This document shows, piece after piece, positions 1 through 6,148 of a stretch of 7,349 bases of DNA. The position numbers were made by a program, and so were the translations under genes. The stretch spans positions 1-7,349 of the forward strand of contig CAYWIF010000059.1 in the NCBI GenBank assembly GCA_964458265.1, read 5' to 3'. The stretch comes from JAGVSR01 sp964458265 (GTDB lineage: Bacteria > Pseudomonadota > Alphaproteobacteria > Rhizobiales > Hyphomicrobiaceae). The notes beneath the pieces are model-generated. The model saw nothing but the letters and a program-made list of their open reading frames with translations. It searched no databases and was not told the DNA's origin. The stretch's first letter is position 1; each line of letters opens with the position of its first letter.

Positions 1-2079
1 GGCGGTGACCGATCCGCCGGTGGCGCTCGCACCCATGCCTCCGACGGTCGGTGTAGCCGGGATTGCCGGCGCTGCGGCCGGCGCCGGGGCGCTGACCGAT
101 CCGCCGGTGGCGCTCGCACCCATGCCCTCGACGGTCGGTGTAGCCGGGATCGACGGTGCTGCGGCCGGTGTCGAGGCGCTGACCGATCCGCCGGTGGCGC
201 TCGCACCTATGCCCTCGACCGCTGGCGCGGCCGGGGTCGTCGGTCCCGACGGCGCATCGCTGGGTTCGCCGCTCGAACCTTCGGCTCCAGGTCCAACTTG
301 TGCCCTGGAAGTCATACGAGCAAACGTCGAGGCTGCGCCTTGACCACCGTCGCCTTCACCGGTCATCAACGTGCGGACCGCCCCTCCTGCCGCCTGCATT
401 GCCGCCACGGCGCCCAGAGCGCGCTGGGGCAGTGACCCGGATTGCGATGGGGCCGAAGCTGTGGAGATCGACGGGTTGAGACTTGAATCGACGCCTGTTG
501 GGGTGTTGTCAGATCCGACTAGACCTTCCGGTGCACTGGGCGGTGTGTCGACTCCGGTCTGGGGTGATCCTGCAGAGCCGACGTCGGGCTGGCTGCTCGA
601 TTCGGCGTCAACCGGCGGCGGCCCGACTGCCGCAAATCCCATCGGACCGACCGCGTTCGGCGACACAATTCCTGCGTCTGCCCCGATCGAGCCTGCATTG
701 GATCTATCGTCACTGGCCGTTGCAGCGCCAGGTCTCCCGGTTTGACCGCTCGCACCTGGTTTGCTCGTTGTGTTCGCTGTTGGGTTGCCCGCTGGCTTGG
801 CCGTTGCGTTGCCGGCCGTGTTGCCAGCTGGCTTGGCCGTTGGGTTGCCGGCTTGTGGGTCCTTCGCGCCCGCCTTACCGCTCGCGGCATCCTGCGGCCC
901 AGCACCCGGCCCAGCACCCGGGTTGGTCACTGGCGCGGGTCCGTTTGACGCGGTGATCGGCGGCGGGGACACCGCACCGAATGCCGCCGGTCCGGCACCG
1001 GCCGCTCCCGTGGCGGCAGGCAACTGCGCCGCACCAGCCACCTGTGCCCCAGCGCCGGCCGCGCCAGCGCCGGCACTGGCCGCAGCCCCTAGTCCTGCTA
1101 ACCCGGCAGCACCGAGCGCTGCCGACGCTGCTACACCGCCGATCGCCGCAGCGCCACTGACGAGTTCGTTTCCGCTTGACTGCAGCGCGCCGGTCATCAG
1201 TGCGGCGGCCAGCTTCGGCAACATCCAAACGATCATGCAAAACACCAAGCAGAACGCTGTCATCTCCAAAATGACCCAGATTGCGAACGCCGGTTGGCCA
1301 ATTCCTATGGCTGCGGTAAATGTCCGAATGATGGTCAGTCCAATCGCGATGACCAGATAAGTCACCAGTAGCCGGACGCCTACTGAAATTGCGTATGTGA
1401 GGTAGCGCTCTGCGTACTGGAACGTCCATCGCGATCCCGCGAATCCCAGCATCAGCACGCCAGCCGTCTGGACGATGAAAAGCTCGAACTTGATGACAAT
1501 TACTTGCAGTGTGACGGCTGCAAGTGAAATCAAAATCAAAAGGGCACACAACGACGTCAGCATGACGGCGCCGAAGTTTGTCAGCAAATCCCAGCTGCCT
1601 ATTTGACTCATCATGTTCACGGCAATGGTCGTGCCGATCTGGAACATCTCGCCCGGCGCTAGTCGATTGGTTCCTTCCAGCCCGCTCGCGCGCTCGCCTG
1701 CCGTCGTGAAGCTGTCAACAATGGCGCTCATCCAGGTTGGCGCGTTTATCAGCAGCGCTAGTCCAAAGCCGATAAACATGATCTGCTTGATTAGCGTACC
1801 GAACACATCTTGGAAATCAGAATTCCGCAATGTCAACAGCGCGACGGCCCAAATGAACTGGATCGTCGCCAGCAACCAAAACAGGTTGCGCGCGAATTGC
1901 GAGAGGGTCGTGTACCACTGCTGCTGCAACAGACGTGCACTCTCTAGCACCTGCTCCGGGTTCGGCACAGCGGGTGCGGCCGGTGGTGCTTGCGAAAACG
2001 CGACAGCGCTGAATGTCAGCAAAAAAAGGGAAAAGACCGCCCAGGCGCCGCATTTAGCGGCGCCGATCTGTATTTTCAC
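1..2079 (-). CDS. trbL: TrbL, polytopic inner-membrane channel protein (VirB6-like), 3' end outside window
   Basis: An open frame of 693 codons from a GTG start to the left edge with no stop, so the C-terminus is missing. TrbL/VirB6 proteins form the inner-membrane part of the transfer channel. Residues 1-30 are a signal-like hydrophobic segment. Further hydrophobic helices follow at about 66-84, 97-114, 168-194, 197-216, 228-252 and 263-287, including IKFELFIVQTAGVLMLGFAG, typical of TrbL. After WMLPKLAAALMTGAL (285-299) comes an Ala/Gly-rich stretch, then a low-complexity Pro/Ala/Gly/Ser/Thr tail up to the edge. That tail carries 12-residue GNPTAKPA-type repeats (about 409-435) and 29-residue repeats (about 617-693). 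GTG at 2079 is supported by GGAGG six bases upstream. No other start nearby is as good. TrbL is often around 450-560 residues, so this one is long because of the tail. A strong hairpin lies at codons 6-12. Confidence 0.93.
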   Translation of the reverse strand, partial: MKIQIGAAKCGAWAVFSLFLLTFSAVAFSQAPPAAPAVPNPEQVLESARLLQQQWYTTLSQFARNLFWLLATIQFIWAVALLTLRNSDFQDVFGTLIKQIMFIGFGLALLINAPTWMSAIVDSFTTAGERASGLEGTNRLAPGEMFQIGTTIAVNMMSQIGSWDLLTNFGAVMLTSLCALLILISLAAVTLQVIVIKFELFIVQTAGVLMLGFAGSRWTFQYAERYLTYAISVGVRLLVTYLVIAIGLTIIRTFTAAIGIGQPAFAIWVILEMTAFCLVFCMIVWMLPKLAAALMTGALQSSGNELVSGAAAIGGVAASAALGAAGLAGLGAAASAGAGAAGAGAQVAGAAQLPAATGAAGAGPAAFGAVSPPPITASNGPAPVTNPGAGPGAGPQDAASGKAGAKDPQAGNPTAKPAGNTAGNATAKPAGNPTANTTSKPGASGQTGRPGAATASDDRSNAGSIGADAGIVSPNAVGPMGFAAVGPPPVDAESSSQPDVGSAGSPQTGVDTPPSAPEGLVGSDNTPTGVDSSLNPSISTASAPSQSGSLPQRALGAVAAMQAAGGAVRTLMTGEGDGGQGAASTFARMTSRAQVGPGAEGSSGEPSDAPSGPTTPAAPAVEGIGASATGGSVSASTPAAAPSIPATPTVEGMGASATGGSVSAPAPAAAPAIPATPTVGGMGASATGGSVTA
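7..240 (-). repeat. 87-bp tandem repeat encoding 29-residue units in the TrbL tail
   Basis: Units start at 7, 94 and 181 with an exact 87-bp period. The first two differ at about 8 of 87 bases, and the third is identical for 27 bases, then decays towards 240. The encoded unit contains GASATGGSV followed by Ala/Pro-rich PAAAP and IPATPTV. The spacing is a multiple of three, so copy-number change would keep the frame. The array may continue past the left edge. Confidence 0.9.
781..849 (-). repeat. 36-bp period repeat encoding GNPTAKPA units in TrbL
   Basis: Segments 791-813 and 827-849 match at 22 of 23 bases with a 36-bp period, and a further degenerate copy ends at 781. They encode GNPTAKPA and GNATAKPA units rich in Pro, Ala and Asn, within a linker predicted to be disordered. 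The period is in frame. Confidence 0.8.
2044..2064 (-). promoter_or_regulatory. Strong hairpin inside the trbL 5' coding end
   Basis: GGCGCCGC and GCGGCGCC form a perfect all-G/C 8-bp stem around a 5-base TAAAT loop, covering nucleotides 16-36 of the trbL reading frame. In mRNA this would be very stable and lies at the edge of the initiating ribosome's footprint. A T-rich stretch (T4, CCC, T7 at 2021-2034) follows after nine bases, too far for a standard intrinsic terminator. It could reduce trbL translation or protect mRNA; that is inference. Confidence 0.6.
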
Positions 2080-2085
2080 TGTTAG

Positions 2086-2090
2086 CCTCC
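2086..2090 (-). promoter_or_regulatory. Ribosome binding site of trbL (GGAGG)
   Basis: GGAGG lies six bases before the GTG at 2079 in the 15-base trbJ-trbL gap. It decides the non-ATG start, since the first in-frame ATG is codon 101, inside the transmembrane domain. Confidence 0.8.
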
Positions 2091-2094
2091 GAGT

Positions 2095-2982
2095 TTAGCG
2101 GCCGCGATAGACCAGCGGTGCCGGCGACCGACCATGCGGATTCGACCACATTTGATATGACCGCCGATCCGCCATTTCTCTGGAGTACGCATCCGCTTGC
2201 TCACGAGCCATGAGCGTGACCATCTGGTTAATCTGTTCGCGGATGCGGATGCTTTGCTGAACGCCTTGTTGATCCAATTGGGCTTGGGCTTGCAGGGTCT
2301 GCTGGCGGCCTTCCGACGTCACGATGTTTGCGGTCAGGCGCTGGAGCAGTCCGATGTCGTCCGCAATATCAGCCGAACTTTCTCTAGCTGCTACGACAGC
2401 CTGCATAGAACCTTCAAATTGCCCTTCAAGTCTCTGGAAGGCTAACTCATCATAAGCGGCGTTGTTTGCTCGGCGATACCGATCGCCATATAGATTCCGA
2501 AATGCTGCGACGATGGCGTCTGGATTTCCCATTCTGTGATTGGGTGCAAACACGGATGCCCAATGATTTAACCGCTGATTCAACCGCTGTTCGGTTCGGT
2601 CGAGGATCGGCGTAAGATCCTTGAACGCGAAGCTCGGCGCTCGCTTGCTGTTCCGCAGCATGTCTGCCAGCTGATCGGTCTGCAGCCGGACCATCTTGAC
2701 TTGCTCGATCAGCTGCAAAGCGAGCTGGATGTTATTCAGAATCTGAGTGATCTCAGTCGCTACCCACTCGAGACCTGTGAAGCGCGTCGAATCGGGTGAT
2801 GTCCCGATGGTCGCAAGCGATTGGGCTCGCGATTGTGCTTGCGCCGCTCGCTGCAGATCCAGATAGCGCGCCTCAAGCTGGCGCGCCCGGGCTTGCATGT
2901 CAGCGACGCTTCCCTGCTGCGCCGACGCGGTGCCCGATACCAGCAGCAGAACCGCGGAAATCAATATCGTAATTCTGTTCAT
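2095..2982 (-). CDS. trbJ: TrbJ, periplasmic T4SS component (VirB5-like)
   Basis: A 295-residue exported protein of the TrbJ family, the Trb counterpart of VirB5, a minor pilus-associated or adhesin-like component. Residues 1-21 form a signal peptide (MNRITILISAVLLLVSGTASA) with likely cleavage before QQG. The mature protein is Gln-rich, helical and likely coiled-coil: QARARQLEARYLDLQRAAQA (about 31-50), LNNIQLALQLIEQVKMVRLQ (about 82-101) and a long Gln-rich helix near residues 220-270. It contains no cysteine. The middle section has NPDAIVAAFRNLYGDRYRR, a region like those seen in TrbJ homologues. The ATG at 2982 is chosen over an upstream in-frame ATG at 3045 because it opens the signal peptide, has GGAG six bases upstream and overlaps the trbE stop (ATGA). 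It is somewhat longer than the roughly 250-residue TrbJ of well-studied plasmids. trbL starts 15 bases downstream. Confidence 0.9.
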   Translation of the reverse strand: MNRITILISAVLLLVSGTASAQQGSVADMQARARQLEARYLDLQRAAQAQSRAQSLATIGTSPDSTRFTGLEWVATEITQILNNIQLALQLIEQVKMVRLQTDQLADMLRNSKRAPSFAFKDLTPILDRTEQRLNQRLNHWASVFAPNHRMGNPDAIVAAFRNLYGDRYRRANNAAYDELAFQRLEGQFEGSMQAVVAARESSADIADDIGLLQRLTANIVTSEGRQQTLQAQAQLDQQGVQQSIRIREQINQMVTLMAREQADAYSREMADRRSYQMWSNPHGRSPAPLVYRGR

Positions 2983-5432
2983 GCCGTTCTCCACTCGCTG
3001 CGGGCATATGCAGCCCAATCTGGTTGACCTCGAGTTTCCAGCCATTTTGCCGAACCTTCCAATCGTCCGTGCTTCGAGACCAAGGACCTAAACGATTGGC
3101 GATCCAGGTCTCCCGATGCACCAACGAACGCCAGTGCTACCGGCCCGATTCCTAAGCTGACCAACCGCCGGCCCTCTGGCTTGACGATGTAGTAGTGCAT
3201 CTTCGGCGTTGCTGCAGCGAGCAGGTTGATTTCCCTGTCGTTGAGCGATAACCGATGATAAAAACGGGTCGAGTCGGGACTCTTCGCTCCCGGATTCGCG
3301 AGCAAGATTCGTGTTGGACAACTCTCCAGCAACACATTGACAATTTCCGAATCGAAAACATCGGAAGGATTCTGAGTCGCTAGAATTACCGAAGCGTTTT
3401 TCTTCCGGAACGTCTTCAGCCATTCTCTAATCTTCGACTGAAAGAGCGGATGACCAAAGAACACCCACGCTTCATCCAAGACGATTAGCGTTGGATTTCC
3501 CGTCAAGCGCCGCTCGATCTGTCGAAATAGATAGAGCAACACCGGCAAAACGACTTTGTCGCCCAGCCGCATGAGGTTTTCAAGCTCGAAAATCTGGAAC
3601 CGGCCCTCTTGTAGGTCGTCGTGCTGTGAGTCCAACAGTGATCCCAACGGACCATCTGTGAGATAAGAGTGCAGCGCGTCTCGGATCAGTTGATCCTGCA
3701 CTGTTGTGCTGAATTCCGTCAGCGAACGCCGGTCTTCGGGCGCTTCTCGAAGGAGCGTGATCGCGCGTGAAGTGGCCTTCCCCTGCGTTTGGGTCCACTT
3801 CACTCCCTGCAGGACACACAGGGCCTCGATCCATTCGACCGCAAACGCCACATCGTTCACGGTCTCTAAGGTCCGGAGCGGCGCGAAAGCCAAGGTGGAT
3901 TCTGGGCCGAGTAGATCGTATTGGCGAGCGTCTGCGGCTCGGCCGAGGACTTCAAGCGAATACCCCTTGTCGAACGCGAATACCGTCGATCCGGGGTATC
4001 GGAACCACTGTGCTACGATCAACGCGAGAGCGGTTGATTTGCCGGCACCGGTGGGGCCGAGCATCAACGTGTGACCAACGTCCTGTACATGCAAATGGAA
4101 CCGATAGGGCGTGTGCCCGGTGGTTGAACAGCTGAAGATTGGTCCAGAATTTGGCGGCATCAACTTCGACGGGTTCTCGACTTCACCGGCGAAGATGCTG
4201 GTCACCGGCGCCAAGTCAGCAGCGTTGATGGTGTGAAGGTAAACACGCCGCGCGTCTGCATATCCCTGACCAGGGTGGGTTCCCAAGAATGACTCTACGG
4301 CGTTGATGTCCTCGACGCGCGCCTCAAACCCGAGCGCCTGAATTCGCTTCACGACCGCGCGGGCGTTTTCTTCTGCCGCTGTTTCGGTCTCGGCGAAGAC
4401 AGTAACAACGGCCGAGTAAAGGCAGAATTCAACATCGCCGCTCGCCGCCAAGGCCGCTGCCGTCTGTGACTCGTGGCTCATGGCCATAGCGTCTTGATCG
4501 ACCGGACCTCGATGGTCGTTCATGATTTGCGACAGGAACGACCGTGACTTAGTCGCCCACTTTCGGCGTTCCATTTCAAATAAGGAACGGCATTCATGAG
4601 AGTCAAGCAAGATCAGCCGATTGGACCAATGATACCGGATCGGCAGACGGTCCAGCTCGCCCAAAATTCCCGGGTAGCTTGTGCGCGGGAAGCCGCTTCG
4701 TTCTGCGACACCGCCGCCACCAACCGCCACCAACCGTAGATGGTAGTTCCCGACTTTGGGCGCCACGCCGCCAATAAAGTCGACAAACCCGAGTCGGTGA
4801 CCCAGGTAGGCACCGAACTCGGCGGGATGCGCAGGATAGAACTCCTTCGTGACAATCGCTCGCACGAAGGAGATGAGATGATCGTTTCTTTCTTCGCGCT
4901 TCAGACGACGCATGCGCAGCGAGGCGCCGAGTCGTCCCTCGAAGTTTTCACAAATCTCCTTGAATCGAGAAAGGGCTTGTTGTGCCGCCCCTCCAGCGTC
5001 ACGAACTGGACCTGTAAAGAAGAATCCGCGCGCCTTTTCCTCGCTGGTCGTTGGTGGCATCCAGGTCAGCGAAAGGAAATATCGGGTCTCAAAAATCGCA
5101 CCGATTTGGCCGTACTGACGAATTCGCTCCAGCTCAATGAGATTCAGAACTTCTTCCCCCATCTCATTCGATGGGTTAACTTCTGAACCATAATGTCTGC
5201 AAGCGTAAAATTGAATGATCACACCTTTGCCAAGCTTGATCCCGGCGTTGATGCGCGTGGCCAACGACGCCATCTCTTCATAGGAGGCTGAGTCCATGTC
5301 CGGACCGCGATATTCCCAAGCGGCGAGCAAAGCCCCGTCGCGCATGAACATAACGCCATCGTCGACGATGCCAAAATATGGCAACAGATCGCCAAACGTT
5401 CTAGCCGCACCTCGGTGTTCGCGCAAATTCAT
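2979..5432 (-). CDS. trbE: TrbE, VirB4-family conjugation ATPase
   Basis: An 817-residue ATPase, the largest T4SS motor, which acts at the inner membrane in pilin extraction and substrate transfer. Its length matches TrbE. The N-terminal half (about 1-430) is the VirB4 N-terminal domain beginning MNLREHRGAA with FGDLLPYFGIVDDGV and WEYRGPDMDSAS. The C-terminal half is a RecA-like domain with Walker A GPTGAGKST (459-467), Walker B PTLIVLDEAW (647-656), WLKTFRKKNAS (671-681) and ILATQNPSDV (683-692). The start at 5432 is chosen because it gives the conserved NLRE N-terminus. The open frame extends upstream to 5600, but that stretch lies over trbD and has no family similarity. The best Shine-Dalgarno (AAAGGG) is 12 bases away, so initiation probably depends on coupling from trbD, two bases upstream. 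The stop overlaps the trbJ start as ATGA. All motor motifs look intact. Confidence 0.96.
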   Translation of the reverse strand: MNLREHRGAARTFGDLLPYFGIVDDGVMFMRDGALLAAWEYRGPDMDSASYEEMASLATRINAGIKLGKGVIIQFYACRHYGSEVNPSNEMGEEVLNLIELERIRQYGQIGAIFETRYFLSLTWMPPTTSEEKARGFFFTGPVRDAGGAAQQALSRFKEICENFEGRLGASLRMRRLKREERNDHLISFVRAIVTKEFYPAHPAEFGAYLGHRLGFVDFIGGVAPKVGNYHLRLVAVGGGGVAERSGFPRTSYPGILGELDRLPIRYHWSNRLILLDSHECRSLFEMERRKWATKSRSFLSQIMNDHRGPVDQDAMAMSHESQTAAALAASGDVEFCLYSAVVTVFAETETAAEENARAVVKRIQALGFEARVEDINAVESFLGTHPGQGYADARRVYLHTINAADLAPVTSIFAGEVENPSKLMPPNSGPIFSCSTTGHTPYRFHLHVQDVGHTLMLGPTGAGKSTALALIVAQWFRYPGSTVFAFDKGYSLEVLGRAADARQYDLLGPESTLAFAPLRTLETVNDVAFAVEWIEALCVLQGVKWTQTQGKATSRAITLLREAPEDRRSLTEFSTTVQDQLIRDALHSYLTDGPLGSLLDSQHDDLQEGRFQIFELENLMRLGDKVVLPVLLYLFRQIERRLTGNPTLIVLDEAWVFFGHPLFQSKIREWLKTFRKKNASVILATQNPSDVFDSEIVNVLLESCPTRILLANPGAKSPDSTRFYHRLSLNDREINLLAAATPKMHYYIVKPEGRRLVSLGIGPVALAFVGASGDLDRQSFRSLVSKHGRLEGSAKWLETRGQPDWAAYARSEWRTA
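2989..2992 (-). promoter_or_regulatory. Ribosome binding site of trbJ (GGAG)
   Basis: GGAG, six bases before the ATG at 2982 and inside the end of trbE. It supports this start over the in-frame ATG 63 bases upstream, which would bury the signal peptide. Confidence 0.7.
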
Positions 5433-5434
5433 AT

Positions 5435-5758
5435 TTAGTACCAACCCTTTCTTTCTTGCACTTCGTCCATTTTCAGCCGAGCCAGGCCGCTTGATCCACC
5501 GAGATACAGGCCCTTGTATTTCAGGGATCGCATCATCACGCGCCTCAACAGCGGGTCGTATCGGGCGGCTGCACGTAGCAGGATGATCCCGCCGAACCAA
5601 AGCAGCAGCCCTGCGAAGAAGGCAAGCCAGGTCTGGATGACGAAAATGAGGATCCCCGCGAGGACGCCTACGACGATGACTGCCTCGCGATCAGCACCGA
5701 ACAAGAGCTGGGCGCGATTCAACGCGCGGAATAGCGGAACCTCGCGGGGACCGATCAT
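5435..5758 (-). CDS. trbD: TrbD, inner-membrane T4SS protein (VirB3-like)
   Basis: A 107-residue small membrane protein of the TrbD/VirB3 family, an inner-membrane partner of the TrbE/VirB4 ATPase needed for pilus biogenesis. The sequence shows the family layout. A short cytoplasmic N-terminus begins IGPREVPLFRALNRAQLLFG with the conserved VPLFRAL motif. Two closely spaced transmembrane helices follow (about 26-44 and 46-62), then a basic C-terminal segment RYDPLLRRVMMRSLKYKGLY. The ATG at 5758 overlaps the trbC stop by one base (TAATG). A GGAG lies seven bases upstream, inside trbC, so translation is probably coupled but could also initiate on its own. Only two bases separate its stop from trbE. 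In some systems VirB3 is fused to VirB4; here they are separate. Nothing appears truncated. Confidence 0.94.
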   Translation of the reverse strand: MIGPREVPLFRALNRAQLLFGADREAVIVVGVLAGILIFVIQTWLAFFAGLLLWFGGIILLRAAARYDPLLRRVMMRSLKYKGLYLGGSSGLARLKMDEVQERKGWY

Positions 5759-6105
5759 TATCGAACTCCAGCGATGGCGGCGATCATGGTCGGATCCACC
5801 ACCGAACCCGATGCACCGAACAGAGCCGGCAGGAAGTTCGAGGCCAGAACGAGCATCGACACCACCAGCGTCATGATGCTTGCTCTCTTTCCAACTTCAC
5901 CGAACTCCGATCCGAACATCAGCATGGCGCCGGCGACAATGAAGCCGGTGATCCCGACTCCAACCGCCACTGGGCCCTTCAACGAATCGACCAGCTTCTT
6001 CAACGGTTCTTCCCACGGCAGGCCCCCGGTAGCGACACTGGCTGCCGCATCCTGAGAGACGAACAACAGCCCGAGAACGACCGCCGCGATCATGACGTTT
6101 TTCAT
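5758..6105 (-). CDS. trbC: TrbC, conjugative pilin precursor (VirB2-like)
   Basis: A 115-residue prepilin, the major subunit of the conjugative pilus. The N-terminus MKNVMIAAVVLGLLFVSQ looks like a signal peptide with probable cleavage near AAA-S (around residue 22). It is followed by GGLPWEEPLKKLVDSLKGPVA (27-47), a typical TrbC motif, then two hydrophobic helices (about 45-65 and 77-97) separated by a short charged loop with GSEFGEVGKRA. I chose ATG at 6105 because it is preceded by AGAGGAAG at good spacing and opens the signal peptide. An in-frame ATG at 6174 would add 23 polar residues, overlap trbB and spoil the signal. The stop TAA shares its last A with the trbD start (TAATG). In RP4, TrbC is trimmed and cyclised by TraF; whether this one is cyclic is inference, and no TraF-like protease is in the window. 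Confidence 0.94.
   Translation of the reverse strand: MKNVMIAAVVLGLLFVSQDAAASVATGGLPWEEPLKKLVDSLKGPVAVGVGITGFIVAGAMLMFGSEFGEVGKRASIMTLVVSMLVLASNFLPALFGASGSVVDPTMIAAIAGVR
5766..5769 (-). promoter_or_regulatory. Ribosome binding site of trbD (GGAG)
   Basis: GGAG, seven bases before the trbD ATG and within the last codons of trbC. The TAATG junction means terminating ribosomes can also re-initiate here. Confidence 0.65.
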
Positions 6106-6112
6106 GCTTACT

Positions 6113-6118
6113 TCCTCT
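6113..6118 (-). promoter_or_regulatory. Ribosome binding site of trbC (AGAGGA)
   Basis: AGAGGA, seven bases before the ATG at 6105, in the 43-base trbB-trbC gap. It favours this start over the longer in-frame form from 6174. Confidence 0.7.
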
Positions 6119-6125
6119 TCTGAAT

Positions 6126-6139
6126 GCCGCAGTTGCGGC
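6126..6139 (-). promoter_or_regulatory. Short GC hairpin in the trbB-trbC gap
   Basis: GCCGC and GCGGC pair around the loop AACT in the 43-base gap between trbB and trbC, just upstream of the trbC ribosome binding site. No T-run follows, so it is not an intrinsic terminator. It might mark a processing or stability point ahead of the pilin message. Confidence 0.35.
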
Positions 6140-6148
6140 GTTTGCGAG

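Noticed and set aside
7..240. CRISPR array suggested by three evenly spaced repeats
   Set aside because: The whole 87-bp unit is repeated rather than short repeats with unique spacers, and it is an in-frame part of TrbL.
5..1360. Several long plus-strand and alternative minus-frame open frames rich in Ala, Pro, Arg or Gly
   Set aside because: They lie opposite or out of frame with trbL, which is continuous from 2079 to the edge with a signal segment, membrane helices and a good ribosome binding site. Their length comes from GC-rich repetitive sequence.
2021..2064. Intrinsic terminator at the start of trbL (hairpin plus T-run)
   Set aside because: Nine bases separate the stem from the first T-run and the T-run is interrupted by CCC; it also lies inside an intact gene.
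2983..3045. N-terminal extension of trbJ by 21 residues
   Set aside because: It overlaps trbE and places charged residues before a clean signal peptide; ATG at 2982 has a GGAG and an ATGA junction.
5433..5600. N-terminal extension of trbE by 56 residues to an ATG at 5600
   Set aside because: It overlaps trbD in another frame, its residues look like a shadow of trbD, and TrbE homologues begin at NLRE, as does the chosen start.
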